NCBI GenBank assembly: GCA_910587365.1
Contig: CAJUKJ010000023.1
Location: forward strand, 1 to 15,288
DNA: 15,288 nt
Direction: 5' to 3'
Source of the DNA: an uncultured Christensenellaceae bacterium
Lineage (GTDB): Bacteria > Bacillota > Clostridia > Christensenellales > Borkfalkiaceae
Shown here: positions 7,231 through 11,852 of the stretch, piece after piece
Numbering within the stretch: the stretch's first letter is position 1
How the letters are laid out: every line of letters begins with the position of its first letter
Notes under the pieces: generated by a model
The model's input: the letters and a program-made list of their open reading frames with translations, nothing else
The model's database searches: none
Told to the model about the DNA's origin: nothing
Translations under genes and position numbers: made by a program

Positions 7231-7347
7231 TTACCTCCAAACTTTAAATAATATAAAAAGTGCGCCTACCGAAGTAAACGCACAAAAAATACAAACTCCG
7301 ATAGTCGCCAAACTAACCGTTATCGTAAAGACTGTCTTAAACAACAA
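7231..7347 (-). CDS. Possible small membrane peptide coupled to the BspA-like gene
   Basis: A 38-codon frame opening with TTG (7347) reads as one hydrophobic helix (SLATIGVCIFCAF, GALFILF) with a basic end KVWR. Its TAA is three bases before the lipoprotein ATG, and its last codons contain the GGAGG that serves that gene, the layout of translational coupling. Against it: no ATG, no clear ribosome binding site, and the frame passes through the terminator hairpin of the leader RNA. It may only be a by-product of that RNA. Confidence 0.25.
   Translation of the reverse strand: MLFKTVFTITVSLATIGVCIFCAFTSVGALFILFKVWR
7255..7283 (-). terminator. Tetraloop terminator inside the BspA leader
   Basis: Ten base pairs (7283-7274 with 7269-7260), loop TTCG in the minus orientation, then TTTTT. 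It lies only 28 bp before the lipoprotein start codon, so read-through is needed for expression of that operon. Confidence 0.75.
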
Positions 7348-7454
7348 CCGTATGGAATTTGCATTTTTATCAAATTCACAGTTGCTGTAAAAAAGGGCAT
7401 ACTACCCTCTTAACATTAAAAAAAGTCTTTACGAGTTATTTAGTTAGTTTGGCA
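7255..7454 (-). ncRNA. Candidate riboswitch/attenuator leader of the BspA-like operon
   Basis: A ~200 nt minus-strand RNA. The closing stem pairs 7453-7443 with 7317-7307 (GCCAAACTAAC/GTTAGTTTGGC, 11 bp perfect) and 7433-7424 with 7333-7324 (CGTAAAGACT/AGTCTTTACG, 10 bp perfect), split by an internal loop. It encloses a GGGTA/TGCCC hairpin (about 7412-7393) and a two-part hairpin (7387-7381 with 7348-7342, and 7377-7371 with 7361-7355). A tetraloop terminator follows at 7283-7255, then the ribosome binding site and the lipoprotein ATG. The promoter places the first transcribed base at or next to the closing stem. The whole looks like a three-way-junction aptamer plus expression platform. Not matched to any class I know; a stand-alone small RNA is also possible. 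Confidence 0.6.
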
Positions 7455-7460
7455 CTTACA

Positions 7461-7488
7461 ATTATAATCATTTTTGCAAAAAAATCAA
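7461..7488 (-). promoter_or_regulatory. Sigma-A promoter of the BspA leader RNA
   Basis: Minus-strand -35 TTGATT (7488-7483), 16 bp spacer, perfect -10 TATAAT (7466-7461). Predicted start about 7454, one base from the closing stem of the leader. Confidence 0.7.
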
Positions 7489-7658
7489 CTGTTTATAGTA
7501 AAATGGCAGATAGGCGTGAGTTTGTCTTGACAAACAGATAAAACACAATAGCGTAGGAACTACACTATTGTGTAGGTGGATTCTCGTCTATGGCAAGAGT
7601 GTCGCCTTGCGAGCAAAGCTCGCACGAACTGTGGCTTGAAGCCCCGACGAGCAACACA
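7489..7658. other. Intergenic stretch with several perfect palindromes
   Basis: No gene. It contains a 7-2-7 palindrome GTTTGTCTTGACAAAC (7520-7535), a 9 bp stem ACACAATAG/CTATTGTGT (7543-7573) and a 6-3-6 hairpin GCGAGCAAAGCTCGC (7609-7623). The first could be an operator; the others could be RNA hairpins. Chromosomal sequence downstream of the tRNA fragment. Confidence 0.45.
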
Positions 7659-7692
7659 GCAAAAAGAACAGGTTTTTACCTGTTCTTTTTGC
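7659..7692 (-). terminator. Terminator of the tRNA-Tyr transcription unit
   Basis: Perfect 14 bp inverted repeat GCAAAAAGAACAGG/CCTGTTCTTTTTGC with a 6 nt loop, directly abutting the CCA end of the tRNA fragment. The A/T tracts would let it act in both directions. Confidence 0.85.
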
Positions 7693-7745
7693 TGGTGGGA
7701 GGAGGTGGATTCGAACCACCGAAGTCGGAGACGTCAGATTTACAG
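7693..7745 (-). pseudogene. tRNA-Tyr(GTA) 3' fragment, candidate attachment site
   Basis: Read on the minus strand, the segment gives the anticodon loop CTGTAAA (GTA), a long variable arm, the T arm GGTGG-TTCGAAT-CCACC, the acceptor strand TCCTCCC, discriminator A and an encoded CCA. The 5' half is absent: upstream sequence (from about 7746) has no D arm and no GGGAGGA acceptor strand, and the anticodon stem is already mismatched. The pseudo-tRNA keeps its own terminator. A displaced 3' tRNA end that breaks near the anticodon is the typical scar of tyrosine-recombinase integration, so this is probably the distal att site of the element to the right. Confidence 0.8.
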
Positions 7746-7898
7746 TCGGCACTGCAACCTTCTAATATACATAATTTACTTATTTTTAACAAAATTAGCG
7801 TATAAAACTGCAAATTATTTATTGAACTTCTTATAATTATTTAATAATAAAAAATTAGTCCCAACCAATCCCAAGCAAATTGCCCTGTCATTTTTTAT

Positions 7899-7925
7899 AA
7901 AAGTCCGTGTTGACGGACTTTTTTT
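7899..7925 (+). terminator. Intrinsic terminator near the element end
   Basis: Perfect 10 bp stem AAAAGTCCGT/ACGGACTTTT, loop GTTG, seven-T run on the plus strand. No plus-strand gene precedes it within the element, so it may insulate the att region from chromosomal read-through. Confidence 0.75.
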
Positions 7926-7936
7926 AAATAAGACGG

Positions 7937-7965
7937 TTGACAAACCTCTTATCCAGTGATAAAAT
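7937..7965 (+). promoter_or_regulatory. Consensus promoter of the plus-strand small RNA
   Basis: Perfect -35 TTGACA (7937-7942), 17 bp spacer, -10 TAAAAT (7960-7965). Confidence 0.7.
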
Positions 7966-7971
7966 AAAAGC

Positions 7972-8056
7972 ACAGCAAGGGAATGACCAATTAAACGGTT
8001 AGTCCCGCTAATTATGACAATAGTCGCTCACGGGTTCTAATCGGGCGGCTATTTTT
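7972..8056 (+). ncRNA. Candidate ~85 nt small RNA near the attachment site
   Basis: Begins just after a consensus promoter. The first hairpin pairs 7979-7988 with 7997-8006 (10 bp, one mismatch, loop of 8). The second pairs 8019-8029 with 8043-8053 (11 bp with G-U pairs, 13 nt loop) and runs straight into TTTTT (8052-8056), a strong terminator. Promoter, two hairpins and terminator make a self-contained RNA unit. No credible coding frame follows with a ribosome binding site. Its place beside the att end suggests an element-encoded regulator, for example of excision, copy control or superinfection; that is speculation. Confidence 0.55.
8019..8056 (+). terminator. Terminator of the small RNA
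   Basis: Eleven-pair stem with 13 nt loop followed by five Ts, as described for the small RNA. Confidence 0.7.
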
Positions 8057-8297
8057 GTATGGTTATGTAAATTTTGTCCTTTGTAACTCTAAAAGAGGCT
8101 ATCGCGCCGCACTCTATCAGTTCATAGAGAAAGCGCAGGAACTGAAATTCCATTACACCACCCCCTTTATGGAAGAATGCTCAACACATTCCCCGCTTAT
8201 CAAAGGGGCTAACCGCCTAAAAGGCATATCTTGCTGTGGGCAGCTTTCGCCACCGCCTATGATATTATCATAATAAAGACAATAAGTCAAACAATAC
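8057..8297. other. Gene-free but structured stretch
   Basis: A 72-codon plus-strand frame opening with TTG overlaps the small RNA terminator and lacks a ribosome binding site, so I do not call it. CCCCTTT (8162-8168) can pair with AAAGGGG (8204-8210), enclosing GAATG/CATTC. This may be further RNA structure. Confidence 0.4.
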
Positions 8298-8322
8298 AGT
8301 CCGCTTCGCAAGCGGGCTTTTA
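8298..8322. terminator. Hairpin at the end of the 85-residue gene
   Basis: Nine-pair stem AGTCCGCTT/AAGCGGGCT (arms 8298-8306 and 8310-8318) with loop CGC and TTTT on the plus side. It abuts the stop codon of the minus-strand 85-residue gene and may end transcription from either side. Confidence 0.55.
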
Positions 8323-8577
8323 AAATACCTGTTTTTCTACGAACCAGCGGTTCGCGGACTTTTCAAAATAAAGTTCGCGCTCACGCCCGCGGACTAAGAC
8401 TTTATACCGCACTGTCGGCATACTTCCAACGTACCGCGGCGGGGCTTGCCGAACGTCCAATATTTTTGATATGGAAAATCGCTCCCCGCTCTCCCACTCA
8501 ATTTCAATTGGACGCATTGCCCCGTCTGCGCTTACGTGAAGGTTCATTGCAACGTAAATTTTTTCGTACTGCGCCAT
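8320..8577 (-). CDS. Small 85-residue beta-rich protein (DUF6504-like?)
   Basis: The best start is the ATG at 8577 (MAQYEKIYVAMNLHV); longer frames upstream run into the repeat at 8651. The protein is beta-strand rich with a pattern like PIEIEWESGERFSISKILD, VRYKVLVRGRERELYFE and a C-terminal NRWFVEKQVF. It resembles small proteins encoded next to Y-family polymerase or SOS repair genes in Firmicutes, which I know loosely as DUF6504-like, but no such neighbour is visible here. No signal peptide or membrane segment. Function unknown; the family link is tentative. Confidence 0.65.
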   Translation of the reverse strand: MAQYEKIYVAMNLHVSADGAMRPIEIEWESGERFSISKILDVRQAPPRYVGSMPTVRYKVLVRGRERELYFEKSANRWFVEKQVF

Positions 8578-8650
8578 ACGGTTAGTATGCGCCTTTATTT
8601 TAAGATTTTCCAAGCTGCGCCGCGCTCCGGTGTCAGGCTTCGAGGTTAAG

Positions 8651-8765
8651 CGTCGCGTGGATGCGCGCAACGTTGCCAAATTCCAGGGTCAAAAATCGAA
8701 GCCAAACGACGTCGCCGTACAGTACGGTCAAGAACCGGCGCGGACGTTCTGAGCCGCGGAGCTGC
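8651..8765 (+). repeat. 115 bp inverted repeat, copy A
   Basis: Matches the reverse complement of 10964-11078 over 115 bp with about a dozen mismatches and no gap by my alignment. The best block, GAAGCCAAACGACGTCGCCG, is identical in both. GC-rich compared with its surroundings. Read on the plus strand, copy A is in the same sense as the leader of the methyltransferase gene read on the minus strand, but here it leads only to a terminator at 8847-8868. Confidence 0.85.
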
Positions 8766-8838
8766 CGCCCCGCACTTAAAATATCAGTACAGCCGTTCAG
8801 AACCGCTTCGGACGGGGTTACAGATAAACCGACCTTTA

Positions 8839-8922
8839 TCAGCTCCAAAGCCGCGCAAGCGGCTTTTTCTCTTGCGCTTCAAGCTTGCCGCGCAGATTGC
8901 CCGATATAACCTCTACCCCCAT
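8839..8922 (-). CDS. Possible 27-residue basic peptide
   Basis: ATG at 8922 (MGVEVISGNLRGKLEAQEKK...) to TGA at 8839, with GGAAG eight bases before the ATG. The frame is open upstream for a further ~18 codons without an ATG. It overlaps the 8847-8868 hairpin. Too short for certainty and unlike anything I recognise. Confidence 0.2.
   Translation of the reverse strand: MGVEVISGNLRGKLEAQEKKPLARLWS
8847..8868 (+). terminator. Intrinsic terminator downstream of copy A
   Basis: Perfect 8 bp stem AAAGCCGC/GCGGCTTT, GCAA loop, then TTTTT on the plus strand. It would end a short transcript reading through copy A of the inverted repeat. Confidence 0.7.
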
Positions 8923-9047
8923 TCGGCAAGCTTCCGCATAGCTTCCAAACGCTTTAACCCGCTTACGGCGTAAGCCGTTTCAGTCCGGTTGCGGTAAAGC
9001 TTTTTGTTTATTTTTTATAAAAGGAATTGGTAATATTATATAATCCG

Positions 9048-9136
9048 GCAAAAACCGTACTATTTTAATTGCCAAAACCGTACTTTTCATTATCCGAAAC
9101 CGTATTATATTTTTTTTAAATAGTTCGGTTTTGCCA
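9048..9136. repeat. Iteron-like repeats, possible replication origin
   Basis: Three direct copies of a 13-mer close to GCCAAAACCGTAC at 9048-9060, 9071-9083 and 9093-9105, spaced 23 and 22 bp, plus an inverted copy at 9124-9136 (TGGCAAAACCGAA on the minus strand). The setting is AT-rich (A/T runs at 9026-9042 and 9106-9122). Repeats spaced two helical turns apart beside an AT-rich stretch and close to a winged-helix protein gene are typical of iteron origins. They could also be operators for a regulator. Confidence 0.6.
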
Positions 9137-9149
9137 TAATTATAATGGT

Positions 9150-9192
9150 AAAAAAATCCCCGCCCGATTTTTTCATTAAAAAACCGGGCGGG
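9150..9192 (-). terminator. Strong terminator of the winged-helix gene
   Basis: CCCGCCCG (9159-9166) pairs with CGGGCGGG (9185-9192); the A/T tracts inside extend the stem to about 15 bp with one mismatch, loop CATT. On the minus strand it is followed by ATTTTTTT. It lies about 100 bp beyond the stop of the 311-residue gene. Confidence 0.8.
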
Positions 9193-9294
9193 TTGCCTCA
9201 TTTTTTGCCGTATCACGCGCTCTTTACGCGCTTTTTAGGCTTTTTTATTGAATTTTCTATACGCCTATAAGCGCAAGCCGTAGCTTACGCTTTA

Positions 9295-10230
9295 TTATTC
9301 GTTTATTTCATCGCATTTAAAATAACCTGGCGGGAAGAACTCTCTTCTTATATGGTGTTTTTTGAAATATCTTTCAAGCTCTGCCCTGAGTTCCCCGCGC
9401 TCCGTTTCAAGTCGTTGCGATTCCGTCGAGTCTATACCTTTGCGTATTTCGGTAAGAAACAGATTGTAATTCAGATTTACACGCTCGATTATGTTCTTGT
9501 ATTCTGTATCGAGCATAAACCGTTTATGTAATTCGTCTGCGTTGTATTCCTGCTTGTAGTTTCCCGAATCAAGTTTATTCGGATGTTTAACCGCTAAAAT
9601 CTCAGGGTTTACAATGAACTGGCTGCACCCGCGCCGCCGCAGGTCGTTACTGTCCCACTTTTTCGTTCTGACCGCACCGGCAGCGATAATCTCCCTTATG
9701 CTGTCGCCTGCCGTTGTCCTCGGTAATTTTATCGCTTTGCCTATTCTCGCCTGCGAGCTTATAAATACCCCGCCCGTTTTCGGGTTCTCGTTGCCGCGTT
9801 TCAAAAACGCCAACGTCAATAAACGGGAATATGTAAGACGTTTCATTTTACCGCCTACGTTCCATTCATAGCGGAACATATACGTATCTATCTCTACAAA
9901 ATTCTTTTTATTATACGCCGCTATAATTTTATAATGCGATTGCTTTACGCGTTCTATTATTCCGCGCTCTGTAAGCTCTTTGAACGCTTTGCTTACAGTT
10001 TCCCGCGACATTCCGAATTTATCAACGAAATAATCATATGTAAGACGTGCAGAACCTTTAAAAGCTTTGTTCATTGTATGTATTATTGCAAGAATAATTT
10101 GGCAGCTTAAACGCAGCCCCTCGAATATGGAAGGCTGTCCGTTCCTCATCTTGCCCGTAAACGCTATCGGAACTTCGATATACGTCGACGTTTTCGGCAG
10201 ATTAAGTTTTTGCCATTCTTTTTCCTGCAT
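9295..10230 (-). CDS. Double winged-helix DNA-binding protein, putative replication initiator
   Basis: 311 residues. A first winged-helix domain lies at about 62-100 (LTYDYFVDKFGMSRETVSKA, then FKELTERGIIERV). A second, weaker helix-turn-helix is at about 155-190 (FISSQARIGKAIKLPRTTAG, then DSIREIIAAGAVRTKKW). The C-terminal ~90 residues are charged and helical. Two consecutive winged helices are the fold of many plasmid and phage replication initiators, and the iterons at 9048-9136 lie just past the gene, which supports that role; a transcription factor is the main alternative. The ATG has a GAGGT binding site 8 bases upstream, inside a 13 bp leader motif shared with the methyltransferase gene. 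I see no Rep_1/Rep_trans rolling-circle motifs (HUH). Confidence 0.65.
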   Translation of the reverse strand: MQEKEWQKLNLPKTSTYIEVPIAFTGKMRNGQPSIFEGLRLSCQIILAIIHTMNKAFKGSARLTYDYFVDKFGMSRETVSKAFKELTERGIIERVKQSHYKIIAAYNKKNFVEIDTYMFRYEWNVGGKMKRLTYSRLLTLAFLKRGNENPKTGGVFISSQARIGKAIKLPRTTAGDSIREIIAAGAVRTKKWDSNDLRRRGCSQFIVNPEILAVKHPNKLDSGNYKQEYNADELHKRFMLDTEYKNIIERVNLNYNLFLTEIRKGIDSTESQRLETERGELRAELERYFKKHHIRREFFPPGYFKCDEINE

Positions 10231-10237
10231 TATTTTA

Positions 10238-10250
10238 ACCTCGATTTTTA
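10238..10250 (-). promoter_or_regulatory. Shared leader/ribosome-binding motif, copy 1
   Basis: Minus-strand TAAAAATCGAGGT immediately before the winged-helix gene. It matches TAAAAATTGAGGT (10961-10949) in front of the methyltransferase gene at 12 of 13 positions, and holds the GAGGT ribosome binding site. Confidence 0.55.
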
Positions 10251-10303
10251 ACTCTGATACTTGACGGTGCCGCTTCGCTCCGGTGGTTGACCTGGGACCT
10301 TGA

Positions 10304-10939
10304 CTATTTCAACTCGCCCCAGCTAAACGCCATTGCCGCCGCGACTTCTTCAAACGTCTTGCTTCGGTTCTTTTGTCTGTACTTACCATATGAATTTTTA
10401 AACAGCGGATACGTGTTGAACGTGTACTGCGGTTCTATGACGTTTGTCGGACAAAGATAAGGCAAGCCTTTGAGCCATAAATACGTAAGCTTGCTTACGG
10501 GTACCCCAAAGTAATACGGCTGTATTTCCTGTGTTTGGGGCGGAAGTCCGAACAGCTTTATCGGCACGGGATTTTCTATGCAGATTCGCGGGCAGTCCGC
10601 ATTGTAAATCTTATAGAAAAACTGCGCCGCTTGTTTTCCCTTTTCAAAGCGGTCTTCATCAAGTTTGCCGTTTTTATATAAATTCACGCTACCGACCTTG
10701 GATAAATACGTACAGGGCGGAAAAGCTATTATCATATCCCAACGCTCCACGCTGTGTATCTGACCGTTACAGGTCTTGAACTCGCCGCCGTTCAGTATCG
10801 GCGTAACGTCATTCCAGATATGCCATTCAGGACGACCGCCTGAACACATTACGATATCGCAACTGTACACTTCGTGTCCCTTTTCTCTGAACGCTTTGCA
10901 TACGCGTTGACTCTCTTCGCAAGCAACAAGTATTTTCAT
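10304..10939 (-). CDS. Small phage-type DNA cytosine methyltransferase-like protein
   Basis: 211 residues. The N-terminus MKILVACEESQRVCKAFREK followed by GHEVYSCD is a SAM-binding Rossmann start. IIAFPPCTYLS (C76 in the PPC motif) corresponds to the catalytic PC motif of C5-cytosine methyltransferases, and ICIENPVP (122-124, ENP) to their ENV motif. The protein is much shorter than a normal C5 enzyme (300 or more residues) and I see no large target-recognition domain; its C-terminal third carries PPQTQEIQPYYFG. Such short proteins are common in phages and prophages. No restriction partner is visible. It could protect element DNA or modify a nucleotide instead. Start ATG with GAGGT upstream. 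Confidence 0.65.
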   Translation of the reverse strand: MKILVACEESQRVCKAFREKGHEVYSCDIVMCSGGRPEWHIWNDVTPILNGGEFKTCNGQIHSVERWDMIIAFPPCTYLSKVGSVNLYKNGKLDEDRFEKGKQAAQFFYKIYNADCPRICIENPVPIKLFGLPPQTQEIQPYYFGVPVSKLTYLWLKGLPYLCPTNVIEPQYTFNTYPLFKNSYGKYRQKNRSKTFEEVAAAMAFSWGELK

Positions 10940-10948
10940 TTTTTTCTT

Positions 10949-10961
10949 ACCTCAATTTTTA
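10949..10961 (-). promoter_or_regulatory. Shared leader/ribosome-binding motif, copy 2
   Basis: Minus-strand TAAAAATTGAGGT, directly between copy B of the inverted repeat and the methyltransferase start codon; the near-identical partner is at 10250-10238. Confidence 0.55.
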
Positions 10962-10963
10962 GC

Positions 10964-11078
10964 GCAGCTCCGCGGCTCAGAATGCTCACGCCGGTTCTTG
11001 ACCGTGCTGTACGGCGACGTCGTTTGGCTTCAATTTTTGACCCAGGATTTTGGCAACGTTGCGCACATCGGCGCGGCG
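10964..11078 (-). repeat. 115 bp inverted repeat, copy B
   Basis: Partner of 8651-8765 in opposite orientation, about 90 percent identical by my count. It forms the leader of the methyltransferase gene, ending 25 bp before its start codon. The two copies bracket 2.2 kb that contains the iterons, the winged-helix gene and the methyltransferase gene. Confidence 0.85.
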
Positions 11079-11145
11079 CGTCCCCGCTCACAGGTTAAAT
11101 AAGCACGGCGCGTAATTCATATACAGTTTTTCCGTACCGCATTTA

Positions 11146-11391
11146 TTAGAACTTTTTTATAATCTTTGGGTCGAGCCGAAGCTTCTTGTCTTCGGTTATA
11201 ATAATTCCAAGCTCCCCCAGACGTTTATATTCCCGGACAAGGTCAGAACGCCCAACGCCCAGCTCGGCAGCGACGGCATTAAAATCAAGCCGCCGCAGTT
11301 CTACACCCTGCACCTTAAAAATATATTGCACAAGTCGGAGTGCTGCCCCTGACGTGCGTTTGAAAAATTCTACCGTATCAATTGCACTCAT
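11146..11391 (-). CDS. Small winged-helix (HTH) protein
   Basis: 81 residues. A helix-turn-helix is readable at about 38-64 (FNAVAAELGVGRSDLVREYK), followed by a wing-like GIIITEDKKLRLD. No other domain. Its ATG overlaps the stop of the zinc-ribbon gene (ATGA), so the two are translationally coupled. Probably a regulator of the element; a DNA-binding accessory protein is possible. No specific family recognised. Confidence 0.7.
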   Translation of the reverse strand: MSAIDTVEFFKRTSGAALRLVQYIFKVQGVELRRLDFNAVAAELGVGRSDLVREYKRLGELGIIITEDKKLRLDPKIIKKF

Positions 11392-11591
11392 AGTCCGTCA
11401 ACCCGCATTTGTTTGTCTGGTCGGATAAGCGAACCCTTACGCCCGACGTATCGATGACGCGGCGCACACTTCGGACAGTAGCAAGTTTTGTTATCGCGCG
11501 CTATCGCCCAATCTGCATTACGTGCTTTGGATTTACTTGAAAACTCCGCTGTATTGCCGCAATCGCGGCATTTGTATGTTTTATCAGTCAT
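11388..11591 (-). CDS. Small zinc-ribbon protein
   Basis: 67 residues with a zinc-ribbon pattern: YKCRDCG (C8, C11) and CYCPKCAP (C37-C39-C42 region), giving two CxxC knuckles about 27 residues apart. The C-terminal part is basic (RHRYVGRKGSLIRP). AAAGGAG lies 6 nt before the ATG. Likely a nucleic-acid-binding accessory protein of the element. Coupled to the downstream wHTH gene by an ATGA overlap. Confidence 0.75.
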   Translation of the reverse strand: MTDKTYKCRDCGNTAEFSSKSKARNADWAIARDNKTCYCPKCAPRHRYVGRKGSLIRPDKQMRVDGL

Positions 11592-11852
11592 CTGAATCTC
11601 CTTTGCAAAATGGTTGTCGAAACGAAAACCATTTCCAAATATGCGGAAGGGGCAAAGCCCCTTACCCCCATATTTATTTTAAATCTGCGTTACCGTGACT
11701 GTGCCACCATTGCCGAACACTGCCGAAAGTCAAGGCTTGCTTCGCTACGCCTATGACTATTCGTACAGGTATCGTCTTCGGTGTCACAGTACACGGAAAC
11801 AGCTTTATTTGCTAATAAAGCGATACTTCGGCGGCTTGCCCGCCGTTCCGCA
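11592..11852. other. Non-coding stretch with four stem-loops
   Basis: Between the acidic-tail gene and the zinc-ribbon gene. Perfect or near-perfect hairpins: AAATGGTT/AACCATTT (11608-11634), AAGGGGC-AAA-GCCCCTT (11647-11663), GCTTTATT/AATAAAGC (11802-11821) and CGGCGG/CCGCCG (11829-11845). None has a long T-run. They may be processing or attenuation sites within the operon, or single-stranded DNA structures such as packaging or second-strand origins if the element is a filamentous phage. Confidence 0.5.

Noticed and set aside
7576..7836. Plus-strand frames over the tRNA region, one reading GGGGFEPPKSETSDLQSA
   Set aside because: This peptide is the well-known artefact of translating the antisense strand of tRNA-Tyr; the second frame is the same DNA shifted.
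8055..8273. Plus-strand 72-codon frame after the small RNA
   Set aside because: TTG start inside the terminator hairpin, no ribosome binding site, no recognisable domain.
8633..8848. Minus-strand 71-codon frame containing the inverted repeat
   Set aside because: TTG start without a good binding site. The matching frame in copy B exists, but differences between copies are mostly non-synonymous, so the repeat does not look like a conserved coding sequence.
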